In this document: one piece after another, positions 54,022 to 63,095 of the stretch | Layout: the number at the start of each line of letters is the position of its first letter | How positions within the stretch are numbered: the stretch's first letter is position 1 | Assembly: GCF_013391805.1 (NCBI RefSeq) | Contig: NZ_CP058364.1 | Location: 682,501 to 746,500 of the forward strand | Direction of reading: 5' to 3' | From: Galbibacter sp. BG1 | GTDB lineage: Bacteria > Bacteroidota > Bacteroidia > Flavobacteriales > Flavobacteriaceae | Length of the DNA: 64,000 nucleotides | Notes under the pieces: generated by a model | Told to the model about the DNA's origin: nothing | Database searches by the model: none | Seen by the model: only the letters and a program-made list of their open reading frames with translations | Translations under genes and position numbers: made by a program

Positions 54022-54975
54022 ATGAAGAATTCTAAACTATTATTTTTTGTATTGATCATTACTGCTGCCCAGTCTATTTTTGGGCAACAAGATCCTCAAT
54101 ACACGCAATATATGTACAATACCATGAGCATAAACCCTGCCTACGCTGGTAGTAGGGGAATGCTGAGTGCTACTGCATTATATCGCAACCAATGGCTAGG
54201 TTTAGATGGTGCTCCAGAAACACAAACCTTAAATGTGCATTCGCCAATTAGACGTAGTAATTTGGGAGTAGGTCTTTCAATAATAAACGATCAACTCGGG
54301 GATGGGGTTAGTCAAGAAACTTTCTTCGATGCAGATATTTCTTATACCATCCAAACATCCTATCAAGGGCGTTTATCATTCGGATTAAAGCTTGGTGGAA
54401 GTCTTCTGAACGTAGATTTTACCAAATTGAACCAGTACGACGATGTAGAGCTTACAGGACAAAATAATATCGATAACAAGTTTTCTCCTAACATCGGTGC
54501 TGGAATCTATTATCATGCAGATAAATACTATGTCGGTCTTTCTGTTCCCAATATGTTAACAACGCAATATTTCGACGAATCCAACAACTCAAATAATGGA
54601 AGCACCTCCTATATTGCCCAATCCAATGTACATTATTATTTAATGGGAGGTTATGTTTTCGATCTAGATTATCGCTGGAAATTCAAGCCAGCCATGCTTA
54701 CCAAATTTGTGTCTGGAGCGCCTTTACAGGTAGATCTATCAGCTAACTTTTTATACGATGAAACCGTAACATTTGGTGTAGGATATAGATGGGGGGCTGC
54801 CGTTACTGGAATGTTAGGTTTTCAATTAACCGAAGGCCTTGCCGTAGGTTTGGCTTACGACAGGGAGGTAACAGCTTTAGGGGGAACTCAATTTAACAGT
54901 GGTACCGTGGAAGTATTTCTTCGATATGAATTTTCAAGAAACTACAAGCGTGTTACAAGTCCGAGATTTTTCTAA
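54022..54975 (+). CDS. PorP/SprF family type IX secretion outer-membrane protein
   Basis: 317 residues with a signal peptide (about 1-21) and the family start QQDPQYTQYMYNTMSINPAYAG, then amphipathic strands of a membrane barrel (GVGLSIINDQLGDGV, SFGLKLGGSLLNVDF). SprF-type proteins pair with one type-B sorting-domain partner encoded just upstream and are needed for its secretion or anchoring. Here the partner is the 752-residue protein. It is the last gene of the run. Confidence 0.94.
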   Translation: MKNSKLLFFVLIITAAQSIFGQQDPQYTQYMYNTMSINPAYAGSRGMLSATALYRNQWLGLDGAPETQTLNVHSPIRRSNLGVGLSIINDQLGDGVSQETFFDADISYTIQTSYQGRLSFGLKLGGSLLNVDFTKLNQYDDVELTGQNNIDNKFSPNIGAGIYYHADKYYVGLSVPNMLTTQYFDESNNSNNGSTSYIAQSNVHYYLMGGYVFDLDYRWKFKPAMLTKFVSGAPLQVDLSANFLYDETVTFGVGYRWGAAVTGMLGFQLTEGLAVGLAYDREVTALGGTQFNSGTVEVFLRYEFSRNYKRVTSPRFF

Positions 54976-55183
54976 GAATTTCCCGGCACTATGCTAAGTA
55001 TCAAAATTTCAGCGTCTACAAACTGAACACTTTCAGGTAATCTAAAATTATCAAAATTCAATTTAAATCTTTCATTCTTCTGTTAAAAGCATTAGAAAAA
55101 TTAATTATTTCCATTTTTGTCTTTAAATTCAGCTTCAAATAACTTAAAGTCATTTTGACAACTTGAACGTAAAGACACCATAA

Positions 55184-56533
55184 ATGAAAAACAACAACTC
55201 GAGAAGAAATTTTCTTCAAAAATCGGCACTTGCCACAGCAGGGCTTAGTATTCCAAGTTATGTAAACGCAAACAGTCTAACATCCTTATTCTCTAATGTA
55301 GCGCCAAGCGACCAGCTCAATTTTGGGGTTATTGGGTGTAAAGGAATGGGTTGGAGCGATATGAAAGCACATCTTAACATTCCTGGGGTAAACTGTATTG
55401 CTTTAGCCGATGTTGATGAAAATGTGTTGGATGACCGCGCCGCTAACGCCAAGGAATTAACAGGTAAAAAACCAAAATTATATACCGATTATAGAAAGAT
55501 GCTCGATAATAAAGACATCGATGCAGTCATTATCGGCACACCCGATCATTGGCATTGTTTAAATTTCGTCGATGCCTCCAATGCCGGGAAACATGTGTAT
55601 GTAGAAAAACCATTGGCAAATAGCATAGAAGAGTGTAATATTATGGTAGATGTTGCCAAAAGGAACAACACCATTGCACAAGTGGGCCAGTGGCAACGTA
55701 GTGGTACGCAATACGACGAAGCCATAAAATATGTGCAATCTGGAAAACTGGGAAAAATACGCTTGGTTAAGTGCTGGTCGTATCAAGGTTGGATGAAACC
55801 CGTTCCCGTTAAACCGAATACACAACCACCAAAAGGGGTAGATTATAAAATGTGGTTAGGGCCAGCTCCAGAAAGACCTTTTAACGAAAATAGATTTCAC
55901 TTTAACTTCAGATGGTTCTGGGATTATGCTGGCGGACTTATGACCGACTGGGGGGTTCACGAAATTGATATCGCCCTCTATGCCATGAATGCCAAAGCAC
56001 CAAAATCTGTAATCGCTTCTGGTGGAAAATTTGCTTATCCAGACGATGCTTCTGAAACCCCAGACACTTTACAGACGGTTTACGAGTACGATGATTTTTC
56101 GTTGTTATGGGAGCACGGCGTGGGAATTAGCAATGGAAACTATGGAAAATCTGAAGGTATTGCTTTTATAGGAAATAAAGGAACTTTAGTGGTGAACCGA
56201 CAAGGATGGGAAGTTATCCCAGAAAGCGAAAATGTGAACGGTGAAAAAGTTTTAAAAACCGAAAAAGTAGAATTCACACCTGGAAAAAATAATGCCTTGG
56301 AGGTACACGCCCAAAATTTTGTTAGCGCCATTAAAGGAGAAAAAGTAAAATTAAATTGCGGGATCGAAACAGGGAGTATTGCCGCCATAAACGCCCATAT
56401 GGGAAATATCGCATTTAAAACCGGAGAAAAAATTTATTGGGACCCACAAAACGGACAGTTTAAAAATAGCGATAAGGCAAACGAATTGATTAAGGCTACC
56501 TACCACAATGGATGGAAACTACCAAAGGTCTAG
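55184..56533 (+). CDS. Gfo/Idh/MocA family oxidoreductase with Tat signal
   Basis: 449 residues. The N-terminus has a twin-arginine signal (SRRNFLQKSALATAGL). A Rossmann NAD(P)-binding fold begins GVIGCKGMG (48-56), with the family EKP at 141-143 (YVEKPLANS) and DWGVHEIDIALY in the catalytic domain. It probably oxidises or reduces a sugar or sugar-like compound in the periplasm; substrate unknown. It is convergent with the repair-associated gene, the two stops overlapping by 4 bp. Confidence 0.9.
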   Translation: MKNNNSRRNFLQKSALATAGLSIPSYVNANSLTSLFSNVAPSDQLNFGVIGCKGMGWSDMKAHLNIPGVNCIALADVDENVLDDRAANAKELTGKKPKLYTDYRKMLDNKDIDAVIIGTPDHWHCLNFVDASNAGKHVYVEKPLANSIEECNIMVDVAKRNNTIAQVGQWQRSGTQYDEAIKYVQSGKLGKIRLVKCWSYQGWMKPVPVKPNTQPPKGVDYKMWLGPAPERPFNENRFHFNFRWFWDYAGGLMTDWGVHEIDIALYAMNAKAPKSVIASGGKFAYPDDASETPDTLQTVYEYDDFSLLWEHGVGISNGNYGKSEGIAFIGNKGTLVVNRQGWEVIPESENVNGEKVLKTEKVEFTPGKNNALEVHAQNFVSAIKGEKVKLNCGIETGSIAAINAHMGNIAFKTGEKIYWDPQNGQFKNSDKANELIKATYHNGWKLPKV

Positions 56534-57243
56534 GTAAGTAATTCTTTTTGCTTTCCCATCTTATTTCCACCAAAATTGGAAAGTGGCTTATTTTGCAAAC
56601 TCACATACATTAAAGCACTTGTGTCTTTTGCAGCCTCCAATATTTTTGCTTGGCGTTCTGGTGTTATTTTTATTTGTTTTATTTCCTCTAGATTATAAAA
56701 CAAAGCATATCCTCTACGTTTGTCTAAAATAAGCCACTCTTTATTACCATTCTTTCTACGGAAGTAATTACCAACTAAAGGAAGCATATCGAAACCAGAG
56801 TTAAGAACAGCCACTTCCATCCCCTCCGAATTACCATTAAATTGTAAGAAATTTTGAATATGGTGCATTTCCCTGGTTACCATTCTTGCCACTTGAGATA
56901 CACGCAATGCATTAACATTGGATACATCTGTGGCCATAAAAGATTCTGAAGCATACACATGGATTATATAGCGTAACAAAACATCCTCAGTGCCCTTAAT
57001 TTCGCTTAAAAATGCTTTATACAGCTCATTGGCCCAATGCTTCCCTATTTTTACTTCCAACGATTTCCAAACACGCTTGGCATGTTTATCGGATGATGGA
57101 ACTTCGATTCCTTGAGAAAACATATCTGGATTGTAATGCTTAGGCTTTACAATGGAAACTTCTTGAAGGTTGTCTTCAAACACGGTATAAACTGCCGATA
57201 AAAATCCGCTAAAGCTACCGTCGTAAATTAAAATAGTTTTCAT
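56530..57243 (-). CDS. TIGR03915-family putative DNA repair protein
   Basis: 237 residues from the ATG with complement 57241-57243 (MKTILIYDGSF); an in-frame start 29 codons earlier is rejected because the family begins at IYDGSFSGFLSAVY. Other family features are ARMVTREMHHIQNFLQF and YFRRKNGNKEWLILDKRRGYALFY. Members normally sit next to a radical-SAM repair partner (TIGR03916), which is not in this window. It is divergent from an S24-peptidase repressor, suggesting damage-regulated expression. Confidence 0.85.
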   Translation of the reverse strand: MKTILIYDGSFSGFLSAVYTVFEDNLQEVSIVKPKHYNPDMFSQGIEVPSSDKHAKRVWKSLEVKIGKHWANELYKAFLSEIKGTEDVLLRYIIHVYASESFMATDVSNVNALRVSQVARMVTREMHHIQNFLQFNGNSEGMEVAVLNSGFDMLPLVGNYFRRKNGNKEWLILDKRRGYALFYNLEEIKQIKITPERQAKILEAAKDTSALMYVSLQNKPLSNFGGNKMGKQKELLT

Positions 57244-57379
57244 ATTCGAAATGTTTTTAGAAAATAAGGTTTTGGCCAACCAGTTTCTCATTTTTGGAAA
57301 TATTCCAATATTAAATGTGGATTGCTTCATTTCTTTCCTTAAATTCGTTTAAAATTCAGTAACAATCATTCAAATATAT

Positions 57380-57409
57380 GGAATAATTCCTAATAAAAGG
57401 AAAAAATCC
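57380..57409. promoter_or_regulatory. Two putative operator half-palindromes between the repair gene and the S24 regulator
   Basis: GGAATAATTCC (57380-57390, perfect) and GGAAAAAATCC (57399-57409, partial) have the same GGA-N5-TCC form, with centres 19 bp apart, in the divergent gap. They are suitable for two dimers of the neighbouring regulator. Inferred only. Confidence 0.4.
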
Positions 57410-57465
57410 AAATATTTTTTTATATTTACATTGCATTTTGTGCTATTCACACATCAATAGAACTT

Positions 57466-58230
57466 ATGAAATCGAGTTTACCCATAGAAATTTTAAGATT
57501 TAAGGAATTACGCGAAAGCCTGGACCACACCCAGCAGAGCTTTGCTGAGCAACTAGGCATAAAGAATTCTACTGCCGATATCGAAAGGGGAAAATCAAAA
57601 ATATCTGGTGCTATTTTGGTTGAGCTTATGGAAAAATTCCAAATCAACCCTCTTTGGCTCTATGGAAAGAGCAATCGTAAAAAATTGGACACTACTATTA
57701 ATACTTCTCCAAAAGTAATAACGGTAACTCCAGATAATAACGATGGTATTGTTTTGGTAAATGTAAAAGCGGCAGCGGGCTACCCACACAACCTTCAAGA
57801 TCTCGATTGGTACGAAGAGCTCCCGGCCTTCTCCCTACCCCTCCCCGAATATAGAAACGCTACCTATCGTGGGTTTCAAGTACAAGGAGATAGTATGCTA
57901 CCAGGTCTTTATCCAAAAGAATGGGTTTTAGGAAAGGCGGTAGAAAGTATTTCCCAACTTTCCAACAACACTATATGTGTAGTGGTAATGCATGACAGTG
58001 TATTGGTAAAAAAGGTACAAATGCACAGCACCGACGAAAAATTATCGCTCATTTCATTGAACCCAGAATACCCACCAATAACCATTGATGCTTTTCAAGT
58101 ACAGGAGTTGTGGGAAGTGACCAGTAAAATAAGCGCTGAATTTGATGAAAACGCAGGTAATTTGGCACTTTCGCAAATTCAACAGTCCTTGTCAGATCTA
58201 AAAAATGAAATTAACCAACTTAAAAAATAG
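57466..58230 (+). CDS. XRE-type HTH regulator with S24 (LexA-like) peptidase domain
   Basis: 254 residues: an N-terminal XRE helix-turn-helix (about 10-66, TQQSFAEQLGIKNSTADIERG), then an S24 peptidase domain with a LexA-like Ala104-Gly105 cleavage site (KAAAGYPHN), nucleophile Ser143 (QGDSMLPGL) and a Lys at 182-183 (VLVKKV), and a coiled C-terminal tail. It resembles phage repressors and LexA, which self-cleave when RecA is activated. No phage genes are nearby. It probably controls itself and the divergent repair-associated gene. Confidence 0.88.
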   Translation: MKSSLPIEILRFKELRESLDHTQQSFAEQLGIKNSTADIERGKSKISGAILVELMEKFQINPLWLYGKSNRKKLDTTINTSPKVITVTPDNNDGIVLVNVKAAAGYPHNLQDLDWYEELPAFSLPLPEYRNATYRGFQVQGDSMLPGLYPKEWVLGKAVESISQLSNNTICVVVMHDSVLVKKVQMHSTDEKLSLISLNPEYPPITIDAFQVQELWEVTSKISAEFDENAGNLALSQIQQSLSDLKNEINQLKK

Positions 58231-58369
58231 ATATTCATCTAACCTCTATTTGTATTTAAAATCCTTGAGCTCGCATTTAGAATGGCTTTTATCCGTGTGA
58301 TTATTATCCCACTTAATTTTATTAAACTTTAAAAGAAAACAGGCTCTTTGAAGTAAAAAATTAGAAACT

Positions 58370-58549
58370 TTATTGCTCGATACTGTCTGCGGAAAAACTG
58401 ACCAGCTCCCCTTCTTCAAAACGCATCCTAACTTCAATAGGATTGCAACATACTTCGCAATCTTCTACGTAAGTCTGGTTAACGGAAGGATCTAGCAGCA
58501 TGGAAATTTCTTCCCAGCAATACGGACATTGAAAAAAATGTTCAAACAT
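58370..58549 (-). CDS. CPXCG-motif cysteine-rich protein
   Basis: A 59-residue protein starting at the ATG with complement 58547-58549. It contains CPYC near the N-terminus (residues 8-11) and CEVCCNP (31-37), the two metal-binding pairs of the CPXCG family (PF14255). Function unknown, presumably zinc-binding. It begins 36 bp downstream of the tolC-like gene and could be the last cistron of the efflux operon. Confidence 0.85.
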   Translation of the reverse strand: MFEHFFQCPYCWEEISMLLDPSVNQTYVEDCEVCCNPIEVRMRFEEGELVSFSADSIEQ

Positions 58550-58585
58550 AAAGCTAAGTTCTAAAACTTAGAAGAGAATAACAAC

Positions 58586-59908
58586 TTAAAAATCTACATT
58601 TAAAATCTGCCCGCTTACTTGTAAAACTTCTAGTTCGGCCAATTTTGCAGTATACTTTGCCTGATTTTTTGCGAGGACAGCATTCAATAAATTTATTTGA
58701 GCTTGGCGAAATTCTAAATTGGTAGCGGTACCAAACTTATAACGCTCTTCGGTTCTGTTAAAATTGTTCAAGCTGGTTTTTACATTGGTTTCTTGGGTTT
58801 TTAAAATAAACAATGCATTTTGATAGGTTTCCCAAGCATTTCTAATATCCCGTTCTACCGTTAAGTTTACCTGCTTTTTTTGCAATTCTTGATTCTCGTA
58901 GTGAATTTTTGCATTTTTGTATTGGGTAATAGTTCTTCCACCATCAAACAAATCCCAACTAAGGTTTAAACCGGCGGCCAAACCACTTGTGGTATTCTCT
59001 ATGGTAAATGCCAATGGATTGTCGTTCTGGTTCTGGTTCCAGCCATAAGATCCCGTTAGCCCTACGGTCGGTAAAAATCCGCCACGGGTGGTCTTAATAG
59101 CATATTCGTTAATTAATATTCCTTTTTCTGCCTGTAGCAACACCACATTGTTTTCTTTGGCTTGATTGAGCATATCTTCCATTACCAATCCCGGTGTAAA
59201 CGTAACCAAAGTATCCACTTCAAACTGTGTTGCCAGGTCCCGGTTCATAATTAAATTGAGGTCTCGCTTAGTATTTTTTAAAACCTGTTCCGCTTGCAAC
59301 AAATTGATACTGTCGGTATTTACATCCACTTCAGCATTTAAAACATCCAGACCCGTATTTTGGCCATATTCAAATTGATATTTTATACGTTTCAGTCGGT
59401 CTTTGGAAATTTCCAATGCCTGTTTTAGATTGGAAGTATTTTCTGTTAAACGGGCCACTTCGTAATACACACTAAAAAGTTGAAGAATGGTAGTCTCAAT
59501 GGTTTCCCTTGCTTGCAATTCAGTAAGATTAGACTCTTCCTTTAAAGATTTGTAGTTGTAAAATCTGCCTAAACCATCAAAAAGTGTATAATTTAAATTT
59601 ACCGATGCGTTATATCTTCGGCTTTCCACACCATCTGCAGACCTTACCTCGCCATTGGCAAGCTGTCCCTCGGTATTTTCCCTATTAAAATTGGCGCCGG
59701 CATTACCTGTGAGTGTTGGCAGGTATCCGCTATTTAAAACCCCCGCATTATTATCTGCGATTTCCGTATTATTATTAGCCACTTTTATTCCCAAATTGTT
59801 ATCCAATGTATAAGAAATAGCTTCCTGTTTGGTAAGCAATTCTTGCGAACTAACTTGGTACCAACCCAATAATACACTTAAAACTAATAGAAACTTTACT
59901 TTACTCAT
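58586..59908 (-). CDS. TolC-family outer membrane efflux protein
   Basis: 440 residues with a signal peptide (about 1-22) and two related long-helix/strand halves typical of TolC (repeated LNLNYTLFDGLG and LNLSWDLFDGGR, plus the helical EQVLKNTKRDLN). It forms the outer-membrane channel of a tripartite pump. The start overlaps the end of the RND gene by 8 bp, so the two are coupled. Confidence 0.93.
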   Translation of the reverse strand: MSKVKFLLVLSVLLGWYQVSSQELLTKQEAISYTLDNNLGIKVANNNTEIADNNAGVLNSGYLPTLTGNAGANFNRENTEGQLANGEVRSADGVESRRYNASVNLNYTLFDGLGRFYNYKSLKEESNLTELQARETIETTILQLFSVYYEVARLTENTSNLKQALEISKDRLKRIKYQFEYGQNTGLDVLNAEVDVNTDSINLLQAEQVLKNTKRDLNLIMNRDLATQFEVDTLVTFTPGLVMEDMLNQAKENNVVLLQAEKGILINEYAIKTTRGGFLPTVGLTGSYGWNQNQNDNPLAFTIENTTSGLAAGLNLSWDLFDGGRTITQYKNAKIHYENQELQKKQVNLTVERDIRNAWETYQNALFILKTQETNVKTSLNNFNRTEERYKFGTATNLEFRQAQINLLNAVLAKNQAKYTAKLAELEVLQVSGQILNVDF

Positions 59909-62900
59909 GCGTTTCAGCCTTTTGTTCTTTTACCGCCCTCTCTACGTCTCTAGGTTTAACTTTTTTCCCACTCTTTAACCACACTGCAGAAACCTTAATT
60001 CGGTTGCTAAGTGAAATTAATATAGGCAACATTAACAAGGTTAATAAGGTTGCAATGGCAATTCCGAACGAGATGGAAATCGCCATCGGTTTTAAAAATT
60101 GTGCTTGGCGGCTCTTTTCAAATAATAAAGGTGCCAATCCTGCAATAGTGGTAATTGATGTTAAGAAAATAGCTCTAAATCGTGATTTCCCCGCCAATAA
60201 GATAGCGTGCGAATAACTTTTTCCTTCCCTTAAAAATCCGTTGAACTTCTCAATCAAAACGAGTCCGTCGTTCACCATAATCCCTATTAAGGCGATTATT
60301 CCCAACATGGAAAGTACGTTAATAGGAAACCCTAGTAACCAATGCCCCCATGCAACCCCAATTAAACTAAAAGGAATCATAAATAACAATAAGAAGGGCT
60401 GGCTATAACTGCGGAAGGTAAATGCGATTACCGAATAGATAAGAAAGATGATTACCGGAAATACTTTTCCTGCTGAATCGGATAGCTTTCCTGCTTCTCG
60501 ATTTTGACCTTCGTAAGAAGCCGTAACCGTGGAATAAAGTGATTGTAATTCGGGCATTATATTATTCTGAATATCTGCCAAGACATCAGTTGCGCTGGCA
60601 TCGGGATCGCTTAAATCTGCTTCTACCCGAATCTCCCTAATTCCGTCTAAATGCGCTATCGATTCGTCTCCTCTTTCAATAGTGTAATTGGCAATTTCAC
60701 CAAAAGGCACACGTTCTCCCGTAGGGGTTACCAAACGCATTTCATCCAAATCGTTAATGGATGCCCTGTTGGACTTATCGTACCGAACCCAAACGCGAAT
60801 TTCATCTTGACCCCGTTGGAAACGCTGCGCTTGAAAGCCGAAGAAACCACTTCGCACCTGTCGCATGACACTACCTAAATTTAGCCCCAATGCATAGGCA
60901 CTTTCTTTAAGCTCTATTCTTATTTCTTTTATTCCCTCGGGATCGGTATCGATAACATCCTTAAGAATAGGTTTCGCGATTAATCGCTCCTTAAGAAACT
61001 CCTTGGCTTGTTTAAGTTCCTCACGATTGTTCCCCAATAACGAGACAGATACCGGCTTTCCACCAAAATTACCGCCAGAGCCAAAGGTTAAACGCTCCAC
61101 TCCATAAACTTCCCCTACCGTATCCCGTATGCTGTTGGTAATTAAATACGACTCAAAATCCCTTTCTTCTCCTGGTAATAGGTTAATATTTAAGGAAGCT
61201 TTGTTGGTTCCTGGACCTACTCTTTTAATTACATTTTCTATTACTTCCTTGTTGCCTGTTTGTCGTGCCTTGTATTTTTCATTTACTTTCCATACGTTTT
61301 CTTCAACCATGGTAATAATAGAGTCTGTAACTCGTGGATTGGTTCCCTCTGGCATTAATAAATCTACGGAAACACGGTCACTGGCTACGTTTGGAAATAA
61401 AGTAGTACCTATAATACCTCCACCGATAGCTCCAATGGTAATGATAAAAAACATGGCAAAAATAGAAAATGCCAGTATTTGATGGCGCAATGAGAATTTT
61501 AAAACCGGACTGTAAAATTTATCCCTTAAAAAATCCATCATCTTATCGCCATATTTATTGACTTCCCGCATTTTTCTAAAAAAGCGTTTTACCATGGACT
61601 CATTTTCAATGTCTTCATTTTTTTCGCGTATCAAAGCTTTGGAATGTGCTATGTGCGCTGGTAAAATAATTAACGCCTCCAAGAGGGAAACGGAAAGTGT
61701 AATGATTACCACCGTGGAAACTTCAGCAAAAAACTCCCCAATCCTACTATCTAAAAAGAGGAACGTGGAAAATGCCAATACGGTGGTTAAAATAGCAGAT
61801 ATAATGGGCGGCAACACCTCCATGGTCCCATCGATAGCAGCTTTTATGGGTGATGAACCTTTCTCGTAATGCTGATAGATATTTTCAGCAATTACAATTC
61901 CGTCGTCCACCAAAATCCCGATTACGATAATCATTCCAAAAAGGGAAAGTACGTTGATGGTTACATCGAATAATCCTCCAAAAATAAACAAGCCTAGAAA
62001 CGATATGGGCAAACCAAAGGCTACCCAAAACGCCAATCTGGAATTAAGAAATAGCGATAAAAATATCAAAACCAATAAAATCCCCTGCCAGGCGTTTTCT
62101 GCCAACAATGCCGTTCGCTGTTTTAAACGAATGGAGGAATCGGAAACCACATCCAGCTTTACGTTATTGTATTTGCTGTTAAACTCTTCTATATAGTCAT
62201 TAACTTTATCGGCTGTAGATATGAGGTCTTCACTATTTGTATTACTTATGGTAATATTTACGGCCAAATTCCCATTGAAATAAGATGCATTCGGATTTTC
62301 CTCGAAACGATCACGAACCTCGGCCACATCGCGCAACCTTACAATCGTTCCATCTGGCAATGCTTTTACAACTATGTTATTGAGTTCGTCCCCATAATAA
62401 GAGCGGTTGTTGGCGCGTATAAGATATTCTTCATCATCGGTTTTTATATTTCCACCGGTTACCAGCAAATTAGTTTCCGAAACAGAAGCCGCAACTTCAG
62501 AAAAAGTGAGGTTGTATGCTAGGAGGTCGAGTTCCCGTACGGCTATTTCTATCTCTTCCTGAGGAAATCCTGTTATTTCTACCTGCGAGAGGCCATCAAA
62601 ACGGCGCATGTCGTTCTCTACATCCCTGGAAATTTTCTTCAGCGTAGCTAAGGAAACATCATTTCCACTAACTGTGAAGCTTATGGTTTCTCTTATACTT
62701 TCTTGTTTACCTACAATTAAAGGCTCCATACCAGATGGAAAAGTAGGCACTTGGTCTACCGCATTTTTAACCTCCAAAAGCATAAAGTCTATATCGTACC
62801 CTTTCAAGATCTCTACGGTAATAGAACCACCATTTTCGCGGGAAGTAGAAGTAACCCGGTCGATCCCTTCTATCCCTTTTAAATTGTCCTCGATTTTAAT

Positions 62901-63095
62901 TACAATCCCTTCTTCTATTTCCTGGGGAGCGGCACCAGGATAGGTGACGTTGATATTGATTATTTTAGAATCTATTAATGGAAAAAAGGAAGATTTTAAG
63001 GTTAGGGCCCCAATAATCCCGAAAATAGCAAAAGCAATAATGAGCACGTTTACGGCTACATCGTACTTTATAAAATAGGCTAATAATTTTCTCAT
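59901..63095 (-). CDS. RND-family efflux transporter permease
   Basis: 1064 residues with 12 predicted membrane helices in two halves and two large periplasmic loops. The membrane Asp pair of the proton relay is in GILVDDGIVIAENIYQHYE (about residue 400), and GIMVNDGLVLIEKF is its counterpart in the second half. Close in type to AcrB-like pumps of drugs or lipids; the substrate cannot be read from the sequence. It overlaps the adaptor gene by 4 bp and tolC by 8 bp. Confidence 0.95.
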   Translation of the reverse strand: MRKLLAYFIKYDVAVNVLIIAFAIFGIIGALTLKSSFFPLIDSKIININVTYPGAAPQEIEEGIVIKIEDNLKGIEGIDRVTSTSRENGGSITVEILKGYDIDFMLLEVKNAVDQVPTFPSGMEPLIVGKQESIRETISFTVSGNDVSLATLKKISRDVENDMRRFDGLSQVEITGFPQEEIEIAVRELDLLAYNLTFSEVAASVSETNLLVTGGNIKTDDEEYLIRANNRSYYGDELNNIVVKALPDGTIVRLRDVAEVRDRFEENPNASYFNGNLAVNITISNTNSEDLISTADKVNDYIEEFNSKYNNVKLDVVSDSSIRLKQRTALLAENAWQGILLVLIFLSLFLNSRLAFWVAFGLPISFLGLFIFGGLFDVTINVLSLFGMIIVIGILVDDGIVIAENIYQHYEKGSSPIKAAIDGTMEVLPPIISAILTTVLAFSTFLFLDSRIGEFFAEVSTVVIITLSVSLLEALIILPAHIAHSKALIREKNEDIENESMVKRFFRKMREVNKYGDKMMDFLRDKFYSPVLKFSLRHQILAFSIFAMFFIITIGAIGGGIIGTTLFPNVASDRVSVDLLMPEGTNPRVTDSIITMVEENVWKVNEKYKARQTGNKEVIENVIKRVGPGTNKASLNINLLPGEERDFESYLITNSIRDTVGEVYGVERLTFGSGGNFGGKPVSVSLLGNNREELKQAKEFLKERLIAKPILKDVIDTDPEGIKEIRIELKESAYALGLNLGSVMRQVRSGFFGFQAQRFQRGQDEIRVWVRYDKSNRASINDLDEMRLVTPTGERVPFGEIANYTIERGDESIAHLDGIREIRVEADLSDPDASATDVLADIQNNIMPELQSLYSTVTASYEGQNREAGKLSDSAGKVFPVIIFLIYSVIAFTFRSYSQPFLLLFMIPFSLIGVAWGHWLLGFPINVLSMLGIIALIGIMVNDGLVLIEKFNGFLREGKSYSHAILLAGKSRFRAIFLTSITTIAGLAPLLFEKSRQAQFLKPMAISISFGIAIATLLTLLMLPILISLSNRIKVSAVWLKSGKKVKPRDVERAVKEQKAETHE

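Noticed and set aside
57244-57330. N-terminal extension of the TIGR03915 protein
   Set aside because: The family begins at the MKTILIYDGSF start; the preceding 29 codons are unlike homologues and lie in the promoter gap.
57466-58230. Prophage repressor marking an integrated phage
   Set aside because: No integrase, structural or lysis genes are near; flanking genes are ordinary chromosomal genes.
58246-58437. 63-residue minus-strand reading frame
   Set aside because: No recognisable family, unusual composition, and it overlaps the better-supported CPXCG gene in another frame.
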